Below the pieces are notes generated by a model. It did not search any database and had not been told where the DNA came from. It worked only from the letters and a program-made list of their open reading frames with translations. From Jackrogersella multiformis (Eukaryota > Ascomycota > Sordariomycetes > Xylariales > Hypoxylaceae), in contig CADCXD010000012.1 in assembly GCA_902806575.1 (NCBI GenBank), positions 124,001 to 188,000 of the forward strand: 64,000 nucleotides of DNA. Reading direction: 5' to 3'. Both the position numbers and the translations under genes were made by a program. This document shows, in pieces, positions 32,296 to 43,202 of this stretch; the first letter of the stretch is position 1; each line of letters starts with the position of its first letter.

Positions 32296-33221
32296 TAAAA
32301 GCCATCACTATAAATTTTTTGTTATAAAGATTTTTATAAATTGTTTTGAATAAAAATAAGCTATATCTAGTCATTTATTTCTCTCTAAATTATAATTTTA
32401 TGTAGGCTTTGCAATGCTAGCATTTAAATTTTATATTTCGATAGAGCTATCTATTAACTTATTTCATTTTCTATTTTAAACCTAAACCCTTCACTTAAAG
32501 TAATTATATATACAGACATATTGTTCACTATAACTTTCCTTAAAAAAAAATTTTTTTTAGTTTATTATTATCACTAAAACATTTTTTTATAATATAGTAT
32601 ATAAGATTTTAACTTATAATTTTAATATAAAGATAATTAAGTTGGTTTTAACTATTAAACTAAGACTATTATCAGACCACTTGCCCTCCCAGTGGGGTAG
32701 GGGTACCACAGGTTCCCCCCCCCCCTCCCCCAAATGGGGATTAGGCTAATTTATTGGGGGAACTAATATTTTTTTTCCTTTATAAAAATAATTAGTACAC
32801 CTCTCCCTTTAAGATTATTGTTTATAAAAAATGTAATGTTTATAAATTTACTTAAATCCTATTAAATATAATTTATTATTACCGTATCCCCTGGGGGGGG
32901 GGGGGGGGAAAGGGATCAGCAGCAGCCCAGCTCTCTCTAAAGAGCGCAGGGCTTATAAATGTTAAATTACCCTTCCTATAATCTATATTTTTATTTTACT
33001 ATATTATTTATATTTGTAATTATCCGTGGCCCCCCCCACCCCCTCTGGGGGACATGGAGCGGGGCCCCCTCCCCATAGGGGAACAGATAAATCTTAAATA
33101 TTAGTAAATACGCATATGGCTAATTAAGAATTGCAAAAGGGAAACATAACTAATATTTTTCTGAAGGATTTTCTCTTATAGTTGTCTTTATTACTAATAG
33201 ATAGAAAATATCCTCTTAATT
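32296..33221. other. Gene-free spacer upstream of rns, with GC clusters and homopolymers
   Basis: A+T-rich DNA with GC inserts: 32688-32765 (AGTGGGGTAGGGGTACC...GGGGGAACT), 32890-32950 (G run, CAGCAGCAGCCCAGC...GCGCAGGGCT) and 33028-33085 (C run and palindromic GGGG/CCCC). No ORF, RNA or promoter motif that I can defend. Confidence 0.6.
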
Positions 33222-33292
33222 GTCATTATAAATTCGAACTCAAACTGGGATATTAGAAATACCCGGCTCTACCTTTGAACGTACCACGCTTC
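33222..33292 (-). pseudogene. tRNA-Arg (UCU)-like copy with broken acceptor
   Basis: Anticodon arm GGGTA-TTTCTAA-TATCC (TCT) and D arm match the intact trnR at 52034-52106, and the T arm is GAGTTCGAATTTATAATG. The two acceptor strands do not pair. Either a decayed duplicate or a divergent gene; it stands between the aminotransferase and rns. Confidence 0.55.
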
Positions 33293-33755
33293 TTTTATCT
33301 TAGTATTGATAAAAGAACCAAAAAAAAGTATAAAAAAGTTAAAAAAAATATGGACGCAAAAAAAATCATTAGCATTGCTTAAATTATATGTTAATTTATC
33401 TACATCGAAATAAAAAATTAATAAATACCTTTTCTTATTAATATATCATTTATTTCAGCTTAAATACCTATTATTAAAATTTTTCGTCTGTTCCCCCTTT
33501 AAATTAGCCGCCTAATCCCCACTTGGGGATATGGGGGGGGGAAAAAAGGCGCTGAAAAACTCTAAATAATATGATTCTTATGTAGATAAATTAACTAATT
33601 AATGAGGCTTAGGAGGGCTTGTTTTTTAAATATTTTCCGCACCATGACCCCAGGGGGGGGGGGTAGCTACATATCTTAAACTATTAAGGCTCAAGATAAA
33701 TATGTTTATTAAGCTATTTAAGATTAATATATACTAAGCTATTTCACTATCTCTT
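33293..33755. other. Spacer downstream of the aminotransferase
   Basis: A/T-rich with GC-homopolymer inserts at 33500-33548 and 33640-33663. Short hairpins only. Nothing coding recognised. Confidence 0.55.
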
Positions 33756-35136
33756 TTAGGAGACAATACCCTTACAAACTAAATTAATCACCTTAGACAC
33801 CACCTTTACCATAAGATCTACATGCTTCTTTTTGATAATGAATGGAGGTGAAAGCATGATATGATCCCCATTAATACCATCTACGGTACCAGTTCCATGA
33901 TAGATTGTCATATTAAATTCGCCTGAGAAGGCCAGGTCTACTATTTTTTGAGCAATACCTAATTGAGGATCAAAAGGTTCTTTTGTTAATTTGTCCTTTA
34001 CTAACTCTATTGCCCAGAAAAGACCTATACCTCTTATGTCTCCGACATTAGGGTGATTACTTAAAACTGTTTTTAAGGATTTTTCCAAATACGCACCTTG
34101 TTTGGAGACATTATCTAATAATTTATCATCTTGGATGACTCTCTGAACCTCTAAAGCACCTGCAGCTGTTATCGGCATTGCCTCATAGGTGTGCCCATGA
34201 GCGAATTCCCCGCTACCCTTCATTATTACCTTAACAACCTTTTGAGAGGCCATAACGGCAGATATCGGAACATATCCTCCTCCAAGTCCTTTGGCCATAG
34301 TTTGGATATCAGGTGCAATACCTTCTGCTTGTCATGCATGTAAAGTTCCAGTACGACCCATTCCACACATGACTTCGTCGAATATTAAAAGTGCTCCATA
34401 TTTATGGCAAACTTCTTTCATTGCTTTTAGATAACCTGGAACGTATGGAACACAACCTAACGCTGCACCAACTACAGGCTCAAAGATGAAGGCCATAACT
34501 GTATCCGGACCTAGCTCTAAAAATTTGGCTTCTAATTCCGCTTTTTTTCGAGCCACGAAAGCAACGTTAGATTCACCTTTAATTAATTGACGATAAGGGT
34601 AACATGCGGGTATGTGGTGAACATTAGGCATTAGTATTTTCCTGTAAGGTTTTTTACGAGAAAAATGCCCAGATATACTCAAAGAACCTAAGGTAGCACC
34701 ATGATAAGAACCATCACGCGCAATGATATTGATACGGTTAGTTTCGGGATTTTTTTCATAATGATAATAAAAGGCTAGCTTAATAGCTGTTTCAGTAGCT
34801 TCAGAACCTGAATTTATCAAAAATACTCTAGCCATTTTTCCACCCGTTCCTTTTACGAGACACTCGCACAAGTTATCTGCAACATCACTCCCTCAAAATG
34901 TGGAAGAAGCGTATGTAACACCAGTGTTACACTGGTTTTTAATAGCTTTAATGACTCTTTTATTTCCATGACCAATACAAGAAACTGCTGCACCAGAACT
35001 TGCGTCTAAAACTTTACGATTATCTTTGGTAATAATGTATACACCTTTACCACTTTCAGCCTTAGGATAATCTTTTTTAAGGTGACCTATAAGAGAATAA
35101 GAGGTTTTTTTTTAAGTCTATCTTTTTATTTTGCAT
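33756..35136 (-). CDS. Class-III pyridoxal-phosphate aminotransferase, mitochondrially encoded
   Basis: About 459 codons, the normal length for the family. Fold-type I PLP enzymes of this class move an amino group from an omega-amino or ornithine-like donor to a keto acid; substrate cannot be told here. Visible motifs: NSGSEATETAIK (phosphate loop), DGSYHGATLGS (Tyr-His-Gly stacking block), LLIFDEVMCGMGRTG (Asp for the pyridine nitrogen) and TMAKGLGGGYVPISAV (Lys for the Schiff base), then SHPNVGDIRGIGLFWAIEL. All key residues are intact. Two Trp codons are TGA and one is TGG, so it is adapted to the mitochondrial code. Start ATG at 35136 follows GAAGGAG. An A9 run (35105-35113) shifts frame near codon 9; A8 would join MQNKKIDLKK to TSYSLIGHLKKDYP. 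A metabolic enzyme is not in the standard mitochondrial gene set, so transfer from nucleus, bacterium or plasmid is inferred. Confidence 0.9.
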
Positions 35137-35221
35137 TTTTTTTTTCAAAATTTTAACTCCTTCTATTTAATATATAAATTTAAACATTTGTATTAATACA
35201 AATTCGATTAATTATCTTTTT

Positions 35222-35440
35222 TCACCCCTTGGCGTGGAATCCTACCTCACACACTTCGTGTACACTTCGTGTACACTTCTCGTGTAGTGAATATTCGATA
35301 ATTAATTTATTAAGGTAAAACCTTATAAATGTTACAAAACTTAAAGGTAAAAGTATTGATCCTAAAAATAATAATATTATACCCTTTGTAATTATATTGT
35401 ATGTAAAACCCGCTAAATTATTTAATAACATGTGACCAGA
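35222..35440 (-). pseudogene. Decayed second copy of the atp6 3' end
   Basis: Reads LLSGHMLLNNLAGFTYNIITKGIILLFLG, homologous to the start of atp6 exon 3 (LSGHMLLNILAGFTHSIMANGIIFFFLG). After about 38 codons it diverges into unrelated sequence with a triple GTACACGAAGTGT repeat (35255-35290). The conserved FIQAQVFVVL end is missing. It is interpreted as the displaced original atp6 terminus. Confidence 0.8.
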
Positions 35441-35475
35441 TAATAAGGGTAAACCAGTTATAATCTTCTATAAAT

Positions 35476-36768
35476 TTATTTTTTTTCATTTTTTAAAGAA
35501 TTTAAGTAAGACTCTAAAACTTCTATAATTCATTCAAGAGATTCAATATTTACTTGTGCTGGTCTCAAATTTACTATAGGTCACCTGTATTTTGCCCGCG
35601 AATTATAAATATATATAGATAAAAATCTGCCATCTTCTTGAAAATTTTGTTCAAACGTCAATCTATCCCTAGGATGATAATAATAATTACGGAATGATGA
35701 GTACATAACATCGAGTTCTTGTAACATAAAATCAAAACTTCTTCCTTCTCTACGATCACTAAAAGGTATAGTATTTAAAGAAGAATTCAAACGCGAGAGG
35801 AGTATAGTGCCTAGAAGTGGGTCTAATGTTTCTTTTCAAAAATACATACCTATTAGTATACGTTCCATATCAGTATTTCAATAATGAGACCCTTCCGGAT
35901 TAAGATGGTTAAAATCCAATAACAATCGTCTTAACTCATAAAGTATTCTTTCAATTTCTGGTGCACCTATATTTAATGCTTTAAATTTATCATAAAAAAT
36001 TTCCCCCTCATCAGGATACAAATAATGTGAAGGTGTTAATTTTTTTTTTTTTTTGTCATCAGGATCATCACCATCATTTCCATTCAAACCCAAACATACT
36101 GTACGAAAAGTTAAACCACCATAGGAGGTGACTTGATTTGTATTATTAGAACCTTGGGCATTACTACTAGAAGATTCTGCATTATTACTAGAAGATCCAG
36201 TATTATTTACACAACTTTTGAAATATGCTTTTAATTTATTAATACATATGTCAAATAAACAAGATACTAACTCCCAAATAATATTTAGAATATAACATAC
36301 AAGAAAAAAAATTAAAAAACCTGCCCCGTATTTAAAACAGAGAAGGGAGCGATAACTTACTATTATAGGATGTATATTATGTAGATGATTATATAATGAA
36401 AAACCCTTTTTAAAAAAATATACAGTAGATGGAGAGATATTAGGAATAGCTAGGGTCGTATTAAATTCAGGTATAGGTGATATGCTGCTATTATATTTAA
36501 AAACATTTGTAAAAAAATATGAAGTTAGTCTTGATAACACATCATATAAATCTTTATCATTACATAGTTTATCTATATTATAATAATAAATACCTCCATT
36601 TAAAAAAGATTCAATAAAAGAAATATCCAACACCACACTAGCTGATAGTGGTGTACTTACACTGTAAGGGTTATATTTTCCATACTTAATTTTAGAATTT
36701 TCAAGATAAGCTTTGTATTCATTACAAATAAATAAAAATATATTAAAATTAAATCTAATAACTCTCAT
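35476..36768 (-). CDS. orf430, hypothetical membrane protein joined to the atp6 stop
   Basis: ATG at 36768 overlaps the atp6 stop (TAATG), a translational-coupling arrangement. 430 codons in code 4 to TAA at 35476, ending ESYLNSLKNEKK. The N-terminal ~150 residues are mixed. A strong hydrophobic segment (GAGFLIFFLVCYILNIIWEL) lies near residues 150-170, then a Ser/Asn-rich low-complexity linker (SSSNNAESSSSNAQG), an acidic/poly-Lys stretch and a ~200-residue soluble part rich in charged residues (ERILYELRRLLLDFNHLN, RREGRSFDFMLQELDVMY). No known domain recognised. The layout resembles orf557: hydrophobic part, low-complexity linker, at a gene 3' end. Confidence 0.7.
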
Positions 36769-39700
36769 TAATGAAGATCTAATCCATCCTTTATATAACC
36801 AGAAGACAAAACCACGAATACTTGCGCCTGAATAAACGCAATACCTAATTCCAGGCCCGAAAAGGCCATAATAAATGGCAAAGGTATTAACCCTAAAAAA
36901 AAAAAGATTATACCATTTGCCATTATACTGTGGGTGAAACCCGCCAATATATTTAATAACATGTGACCTGATAAGCGCTCAACAAATTCATCCTCAGATT
37001 ATGTTATTTCTTAACATTTGTAAACAATATTACTATTTAATTTTTGTTCCAAGATAGGGTGGTATACTCCGTAGGCTTAAGTCGAAGGCGTATAACATAG
37101 TATTCTAATTTACTAATTTGAACAAATATTTTCCTTTAAAAGGGTTAATTCTATTTTCTTTTAAATATAAAGAAATACTAGGTTCACTCATTCAAATAAT
37201 ATATTAACCATACCCACTTTTTATCATGTTAGACAACTTAAACTAATTTAAAAAGATAAATACCTCTAAACGGAGTAGTACGTTTCCTACTTAAATAAAC
37301 AGAAATACTTGACTGTGAAATACCCAGAGCTTCACCTGCTGAACTAATCGAAGAATAATTAATAACTTCATTTGTCTGAACATTAGTAACTTCTATATTT
37401 TTACAGTATTGTTTAACTGAACCTAGTTTGGAGATAATGTACCCTTTAAGGGTACTAACTTGCCCATTTGTAGACGAAGACTTGTTGTTTTTTAAATAGT
37501 TTGTAAGTCGTCTAGAAGATATACCCAAAAATTGATATGCGGCTTTCATCGTAGAGAATTGTTTGGTAATTCCTGTAACACTGCTAGTTAATTCTACAGC
37601 CTGTCTTGAATTAGTTAGTCTAGGGGCGGAAGAGGAATCTAAGCTAGATGTAGCTTTAGTAATTATATAACCTTTGTATGGCTTATTATTAACTAAATAC
37701 CTTTTTACAGTAGTCTCATGAACACCTAAAAGCAGCCTGTATCAAAGAAGTAAATTCTTTATTATTTCCTGTTTCGATATTAGTAAGAATAATCGGCAAT
37801 CTAAAGGGATTATTGTTAGTCATTCTTTCTAAATGACCTTTAGATAATTTTCGGCCTAACATAATCTCTCTTTTAAACTTAAGGACTTCTTCTGATTCAT
37901 TTCTACTTTTGGATGCAACACTCATAAGTTTAAGAGAGGCTTCACTATGTTTGTATCCCAAATTTGACCCAGCTATATTTAATATATTGTATTCAGGATT
38001 TAATTTATCTATGTAGAATTGCTCTCTATCCCGTACTATTGAACTAGGACAATATTCTAAAATCTCTAATCTAAACCCTGCATAACCATATTTTAAAAGT
38101 GCCCTACAAATAAGAGATGCACCTCTCTTACTACTAGACAAATAGCTATGATTAAAGTACCGTCTAAATCTATCACTCAGCATAGAAGAAGAACCTACAT
38201 AACTTTTTCCTGAATCCTTGTGAACTCAACGATAAACACCAGATTTACCTTTATTCTGTTTAGCGATCAATCCTTTATGCTCATCAGGATTAGTATAAAT
38301 TAGAACAGGTTCTAATTCAGATGAAGAAGTAGATATAGTTCTTATGTTTATTTCCCCTTTAAAGTGTGTATTACTTAAATTGGTTGATGTAGGGCCAATT
38401 CGTGTTTGACAGCGAATTCAATGAAACCTTTTTGGAGTACAATGAGATGGTTTTAAACTTAATTTCTCTTCCATATCAGAAGGATAAGTTTTAATGAAAG
38501 ATAAAATATATAGTGGTTTGTTAACGAATAAACGAACCACAATTTTAGGGGCTTCGCCCACTCGAGTTAAGAAATATATATATTTCGGTTATTATCAGTA
38601 AAGTTGTTGTAACGACTCATATTTTTCGGCACCCCCTATTCCCTCCGGAGGAGGGAAAATATACTTTTAATTAAACTTGGGGGTATTAGAAGCAGCAGCG
38701 CTAATAGAAGAGTATAATGTAACCTCTTTAGTTTCAACATTAGTAACCTCCACTTTAATAGAAGTTTTTTGTACCTTTTCTACTTCCATTAAATTTGTAC
38801 TTTCATCTGAGTTTAATTTAAAAGTATATCTACCTAAAACAGGTTTATCTTGTTTCAAGTAAATGTAATGTTCAATATATCTTTTATCAATATCTAAAGC
38901 TCGGGCTGCAGCTCTAATGGCATGGTAAGTAGTAGTAGTATTTGTTATCAAATCAGTTACCTCAACTTTGATACCACAAGATTGACCTTTAGATAATTTA
39001 GTTAAAAATTCCGGAGATTTGAATGTCTTAGAAGCAGCGATACGCATATTCTCTATTGCAGCTTCAGAATGTTTTCAACCAGATCCTCTGGAAGGACTTC
39101 CAGGTATATTTAATATATTATACTCAGGAGAGTATACATCAAAAAAGTATTTTTCTCTAGACATAAGACTATCTTTGTCACAAATTTCTAAAATAGTCAG
39201 ACTAAAGTTAGTATAACCATACTTTAATAATGCAACGTTAATAGGCATACTTTTTTCATTTAGTAGTCTATTTACATTGTAATATTCTAAAAACCTACGC
39301 CTTAAAACCACGGTACTCCCTATATACTTCTTACCATTCAATTTATTAGTTCACATATAAATTCCAGATTTACCTTTAACATATTTAAGGATATTTAGTT
39401 TGTCTTTGTCTGCATCAAAGAAAGAAACTAAACCGGAAGAGTCTGTAGAAGAGAAACCCTCACTTTTTGAAGTTGAAAACACCCTTACAGCTATGGGTCT
39501 AAAACACTTCGACTTCGTAGAGAATGCATAATTTTCAGTTTGATAAATTAGGCTACGTGATCTAACGCCGTATAAATAAGAACAATAAGATGTGACAAAC
39601 CTCTTAGTAGAATTTTTAACAAAAGATGATATGAGTCGTTCACAACTTTATCCTTTCTTTAAAGGTATATATAAACTTTGTCCCTTAATAAAAGTGTTTA

Positions 39701-42548
39701 TATACTTTATCCTTTCTTTAAAGTGTTAAAAAAAATAAACTTTACATATTACGTAAATCACCGAAATATTATAAAATGAGGATAGGCTATTGTGATATCT
39801 TTAATCTTGACCTACTTAATTTCTATCAAGAACCGGCTTTCCCGGCGACCAGAGTACACCTTACCATTAGTTTAATGTAATGGAAGAACCGTCTACTCGT
39901 TGCTCTTTTACAATAATAATTTATTTGGCTCCGCCATAGCGAAGCGGTATATTATTGATTTAGATCCGCGATAACCCATTCCTTGTATTAAACCAAGAAT
40001 CTCTAATGATATTACTATACCCCCAATCGTTAATGAGGCCAGGTAAGAAGTTTCCGTCTTATCTTTAGTTATTAGAGCTTGAGGGCTTCCCCGGAATTTG
40101 GTTCTTAAACACAACAAGAACGAGACACCTAATCTCATCTTTTTATGTTAGCTGCTAATCTTAAACCTAATGAAATATTTCTAGCTAAGTATGATCAACT
40201 GTATTAGTGTTAGTTTTATAATAAATGTTTTGACCTATTAAAGACATTAGCGTGATTAAATTAATTTTAATTTATATTTATTTTTATAAGGATTAGTACG
40301 TTTATTAGCAAAATACCCGGAAAGACTAGACTGAGGTACACCTAAAGCTTCAGCAGCTAAAGTAAACGAAGGGTATACGGCTACTGTATTTGTTTCAATA
40401 TCAGTAGCCTCTATTTTCTTAAATTTCCTATTAACTTTAGTTTGAGAATCCATTACCTTGGAAATAATATACCCTTTTAAGGTTTCATTATCGGCATTAG
40501 CCGTTTTACTTAGAAAGTATCACAGCCGACCCCGAGATATCTCCAAATATTCGGCAGCCTCAGTCAAAGAAGGAAAATCTTTAGATATTCCTGTTATCTT
40601 ATTAGTTAATAAGACAGGCTGTTGCTGAATAGATTTAGAAGGCGGTAGCTCGGCTATATCCTTATCCTTTGAAGGAGCTTTAGTAATAGTATAACCTTTG
40701 TAAGCAATATTATTTAATAAATATTTCTTTACAGAAATTCGTGATATACCTAGATATACACCAGCTTCAGTCATAGAAATGAATTCCTTTGTATCACCTG
40801 TTTCCGTATTAATTAGCAGGACAGACTGTCTTAAGGTATTGCCTAAACGCATCTTTTCTAAACGCTCATTATCTAACCTCTTTCCTAATAAAGCTTCTCT
40901 TTTAATATCACGGGTGGATTCTGATACCGTTCTATTTTTAGAAGCTATACCTATAAGTTTTTTAGATGCTTCACTATGCCGGTATCCCAAAGGAGACCCA
41001 GCAATTTTTAATATGTTATATTCAGGATAAAATTTATCAAAGTAAAATTGCTCTCTTTGAATTAATTTATCTACAGTGCTATATTCTAAAATTTCTAATC
41101 TAAACTCCGAATAACCATATTTTAATAGTGCCTTATAAATGATTAAATTACGTTTAGGATATGTAATATGATTATAATTAAAATATTGTCTAAATCTTGT
41201 ATTCAATTTAACGGATGAACCTATATAACTTTTCCCTGATTCTATATGTACTCAACGATAAATACCAGTTCGTCCTTTATTTTCATTAACGATTAGTTCT
41301 TTCTCCTTATCTGGATTATTATAAACTCTAATAGGTACTGATTCAGAGGATGTAGACATAGTTCTTTTACTGTCTAGGGAACTAGTTATAATTAAGGTAG
41401 AAGGCCGATTTGATAGTATACAATTAGACCTACTATTACTCTTAGTTGCCTTAGAGTGATAGTAATTAGGAGAAAAATTGCGAGTCGTCGATTGAAAGTT
41501 AAGTAAACAAATCCGTTTAAATAAAATACTATTTTTCTATAAGGGTCAAAACCTAATACAGAAACTTTAATTTTGAGTTACTTGATTCTACTCAAAAACC
41601 ATTTTCATGGCGACAAGAGTACACCTTACAGTATTGAAAACAATACCGAAGAACCATCTACTCGTTGCTCTTTTACAAATACTCAATCCCTACGTATAAC
41701 ATACTAAACATTGTTTTTAGGGCGCAAGCTCTTAAAAACCTCGCAAGAATCCCTGTCAAGTGTGAAGTAGGGTTAGAATCTTTGACTTAGATCCGCGATT
41801 GCCCATTTCAATTTCTATCATCTCTAGTGATATTACCATACCTCTTACAAAAAACCAAATTTTCTTATAAGACTCCTCTTGCGTCAGACAGAGCTAGTGG
41901 TTAGCTAGGCCAGTTATATCTTTACAATATAACCTTGGTTACTAGAGCTTTAGGGTTTCCCCGGAGTTTGGCACTTTTTCACAACTTGAAGTTATCTTAA
42001 CCTTCATTTATGAATTCTATAAGTACTAATAAAGGTAGTAGGGCTAAAGGGCAACCTGCAGGTACTAAAAGAGAGAAAAAAACTAGACCATGTTTTTGGA
42101 ATCCTAATATTGTTGCACCTAAAACTACAGTAAAACTTAAAGCAAATGTTAACACAAAATGGCTTGTAGAAGCAAAACTGTACGGAACCATTCCTATTAA
42201 GTTATTAATTAATATAAATAAGAATAAAGCATATAAAAATGGAAAATAGATTTGTCCATTTCTAGGGTTTATTTGATTTGCTACTATACTATGTATAGTT
42301 GCATATAAAGATTCCTGACTAATTGATCAATTATTACCAACTAGTCTATTATAATTTGTACTAAGAATGTTAAGAGTTAATAAAAAAAAAATCCCTATAA
42401 TTAAATATAATCCTATATTAGTTATAGATATATGTAAATTACCTAATATAGGGGCATCTATACTTAACAAATCTTTTATTTCGAATTGATCTAAAGGACT
42501 AATTATCTCATAGGCTAAGTCAAGAATCTGATGCATATTTACTTCCAT
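36768..42548 (-). CDS. atp6: ATP synthase subunit a (F0), three exons
   Basis: The proton-channel subunit of F1F0-ATP synthase. Exons 42010-42548, 40145-40195, 36768-36975; total 798 nt, 265 residues. Key region: ARNISLGLRLAANILSGH across exons 2-3 includes the essential Arg of helix 5 (RLAAN). Exon 3 ends ELGIAFIQAQVFVVLSSGYI KDGLDLH. Junctions: ...GAATTCAT|...TTG|ATCATAC and ...GCTAACAT|...GCG|CTTATCAGG. Exon 2 is 51 nt. The stop overlaps the start of orf430. Start chosen at the first Met (MEVNMHQIL); Met5 is possible. Confidence 0.92.
37238..38474 (-). CDS. GIY-YIG homing endonuclease with NUMOD repeats, frameshifted, atp6 intron 2
   Basis: ATG at 38474. Domain: GKSGVYRWVHKDSGKSYVGSS, ALLKYGYAGFRLEILEYC, DKLNPEYNILNIAGSNLGYK. 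Three NUMOD-type modules follow (FTSLIQAA..LGVHETTVKRYLV; FSTMKAAYQFLGISSRRLTN; SISSAGEALGISQSSISVYL). A one-base shift at GCTGCTTTTAGG (~37730) separates the catalytic part from the DNA-binding repeats. The paralogue in atp6 intron 1 is intact over the same place. Confidence 0.75.
38667..39640 (-). CDS. GIY-YIG homing endonuclease, C-terminally truncated, atp6 intron 2
   Basis: Open in code 4; GKSGIYMWTNKLNGKKYIGST, ALLKYGYTNFSLTILEIC, DVYSPEYNILNIPGSPSRGS with TGA Trp, then two NUMOD modules. It stops within the last module (SISAAASNTPKFN) beside a CCCCCTATTCCCTCCGGAGG palindrome at 38630-38658, so the tail has probably been cut by that insert. No in-frame ATG at the start; an ATA or TTG start is possible. 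Confidence 0.7.
40196..42009 (-). mobile_element. atp6 intron 1, group I
   Basis: IC2-like core at 41590-41975 (AACTCCGGGGAAACCC, AATCGCGGATCTAAGTC, AAAGAGCAACGAGTAGATGG, TAAGGTGTACTCTTGTCGCC), ORF on the 3' side. Close relative of atp6 intron 2 and rns intron 3. Confidence 0.82.
40256..41360 (-). CDS. GIY-YIG homing endonuclease with NUMOD repeats, intact, atp6 intron 1
   Basis: 367 codons from Met at 41360. GIY-YIG: GRTGIYRWVHIESGKSYIGSS, ALLKYGYSEFRLEILEYS, DKFYPEYNILKIAGSPLGYR. Three NUMOD modules: FISMTEAGVYLGISRISVKK, FPSLTEAAEYLEISRGRLW, SFTLAAEALGVPQSSLSGYF. Same architecture as the frameshifted ORF at 37238-38474. TGA is Trp at the GRLWYFL position. Confidence 0.87.
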
Positions 42549-43025
42549 TTAAAATTATTATAATTATTGTATTCAATAGTTAATCTAAAAATATATAATG
42601 CCCCAGTGGGGTAGGGGTCCCACAGGCTCCAGCCGCCTTTAAGGCGGCGGCCTGAGCTATCCCCCTCCACGAAGTGTGTCGGGGGGGGGGGGGATTAGGG
42701 GTGTGGCTAGGCGTCCCCTTCACCAAATGTGATGAGGCCGGTGATAAAGGTTGTAAATTGAAATGTAAATCTTGAAAAATTTAACCAGGTTTAATCAAAA
42801 TATTTTATTGACTTAGAGCAAAAGAAATATTTCTTTCCGTATCCCTTATCCCCCGACACGAAGTGTGTCGGGGGATAAGGGAAAGGGGATCAGCAGCAGC
42901 CCAGCTCCAGTGGGGTAGGGGTCCCACAGGTTCCCCCATATCCCCCAAGATTAGAGGGGGGGGGGGGGAACTCGTAGTATTGCTGCTTTGCTGCGAAGAG
43001 CGCAGGGCTAATTTATTTTATATTT
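42549..43025. repeat. atp8-atp6 spacer filled with GC palindromes
   Basis: Contains 42602-42660 (AGTGGGGTAGGGGTCCC plus GCCGCC/GGCGGC hairpin), a perfect hairpin 42844-42877 (CTTATCCCCCGACAC...GTGTCGGGGGATAAG), and 42893-43012, where the AGTGGGGTAGGG element lies inside a CAGCCCAGCT...GCGCAGGGCT element. No gene. Confidence 0.75.
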
Positions 43026-43047
43026 TAAAGTACGAGCTAAAAATAAA
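43026..43047 (-). repeat. Short duplicate of the atp8 3' end
   Basis: 22 bp nearly identical to the atp8 coding end (AAAGTACGAGCTAAAAATAAAC against AAAGTACGAGCTAAAAACAA) 46 bp upstream, placed just after the atp8 stop. Confidence 0.6.
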
Positions 43048-43049
43048 CA

Positions 43050-43202
43050 TTAATTAAATAATTTAGATATTAAAGTACGAGCTAAAAACAAACGAACAAA
43101 TCTAGGTAATATATATTTAGATAACATATATATTGTAATAAGAAGAATTGCAAAAGCAAAAGTTACTTCATTAAAAAAATAGAAAGGGGTTAGTTGTGGC
43201 AT
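43050..43202 (-). CDS. atp8: ATP synthase subunit 8
   Basis: 50 codons starting MPQLTPFYFFNEVTFAF, the classic fungal Atp8 start, one hydrophobic helix and a basic tail ending ISKLFN. Peripheral-stalk/membrane subunit of F1F0-ATP synthase. No intron. Confidence 0.93.
   Translation of the reverse strand: MPQLTPFYFFNEVTFAFAILLITIYMLSKYILPRFVRLFLARTLISKLFN

Larger units (their letters stand above)
36976..40144 (-). mobile_element. atp6 intron 2, group I with two GIY-YIG ORFs
   Basis: IC2-like core at its 5' end (39830-40130: AAATTCCGGGGAAGCC, TATCGCGGATCTAAATC, AAAGAGCAACGAGTAGACGG, TAAGGTGTACTCTGGTCGCC). Two GIY-YIG ORFs follow in tandem, the second frameshifted. Confidence 0.8.

Noticed and set aside
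23900..32300. Large subunit rRNA
   Set aside because: All conserved landmarks in this stretch are small-subunit ones (530 loop, GGATTAGATACCC, GCTAGTAATCG). No LSU landmark was found in the window.
33756..35136. Aminotransferase as nuclear contamination or NUMT-type misassembly
   Set aside because: TGA is used for two conserved Trp positions, and the gene sits between mitochondrial genes on the common strand. A nuclear gene would not be readable that way.
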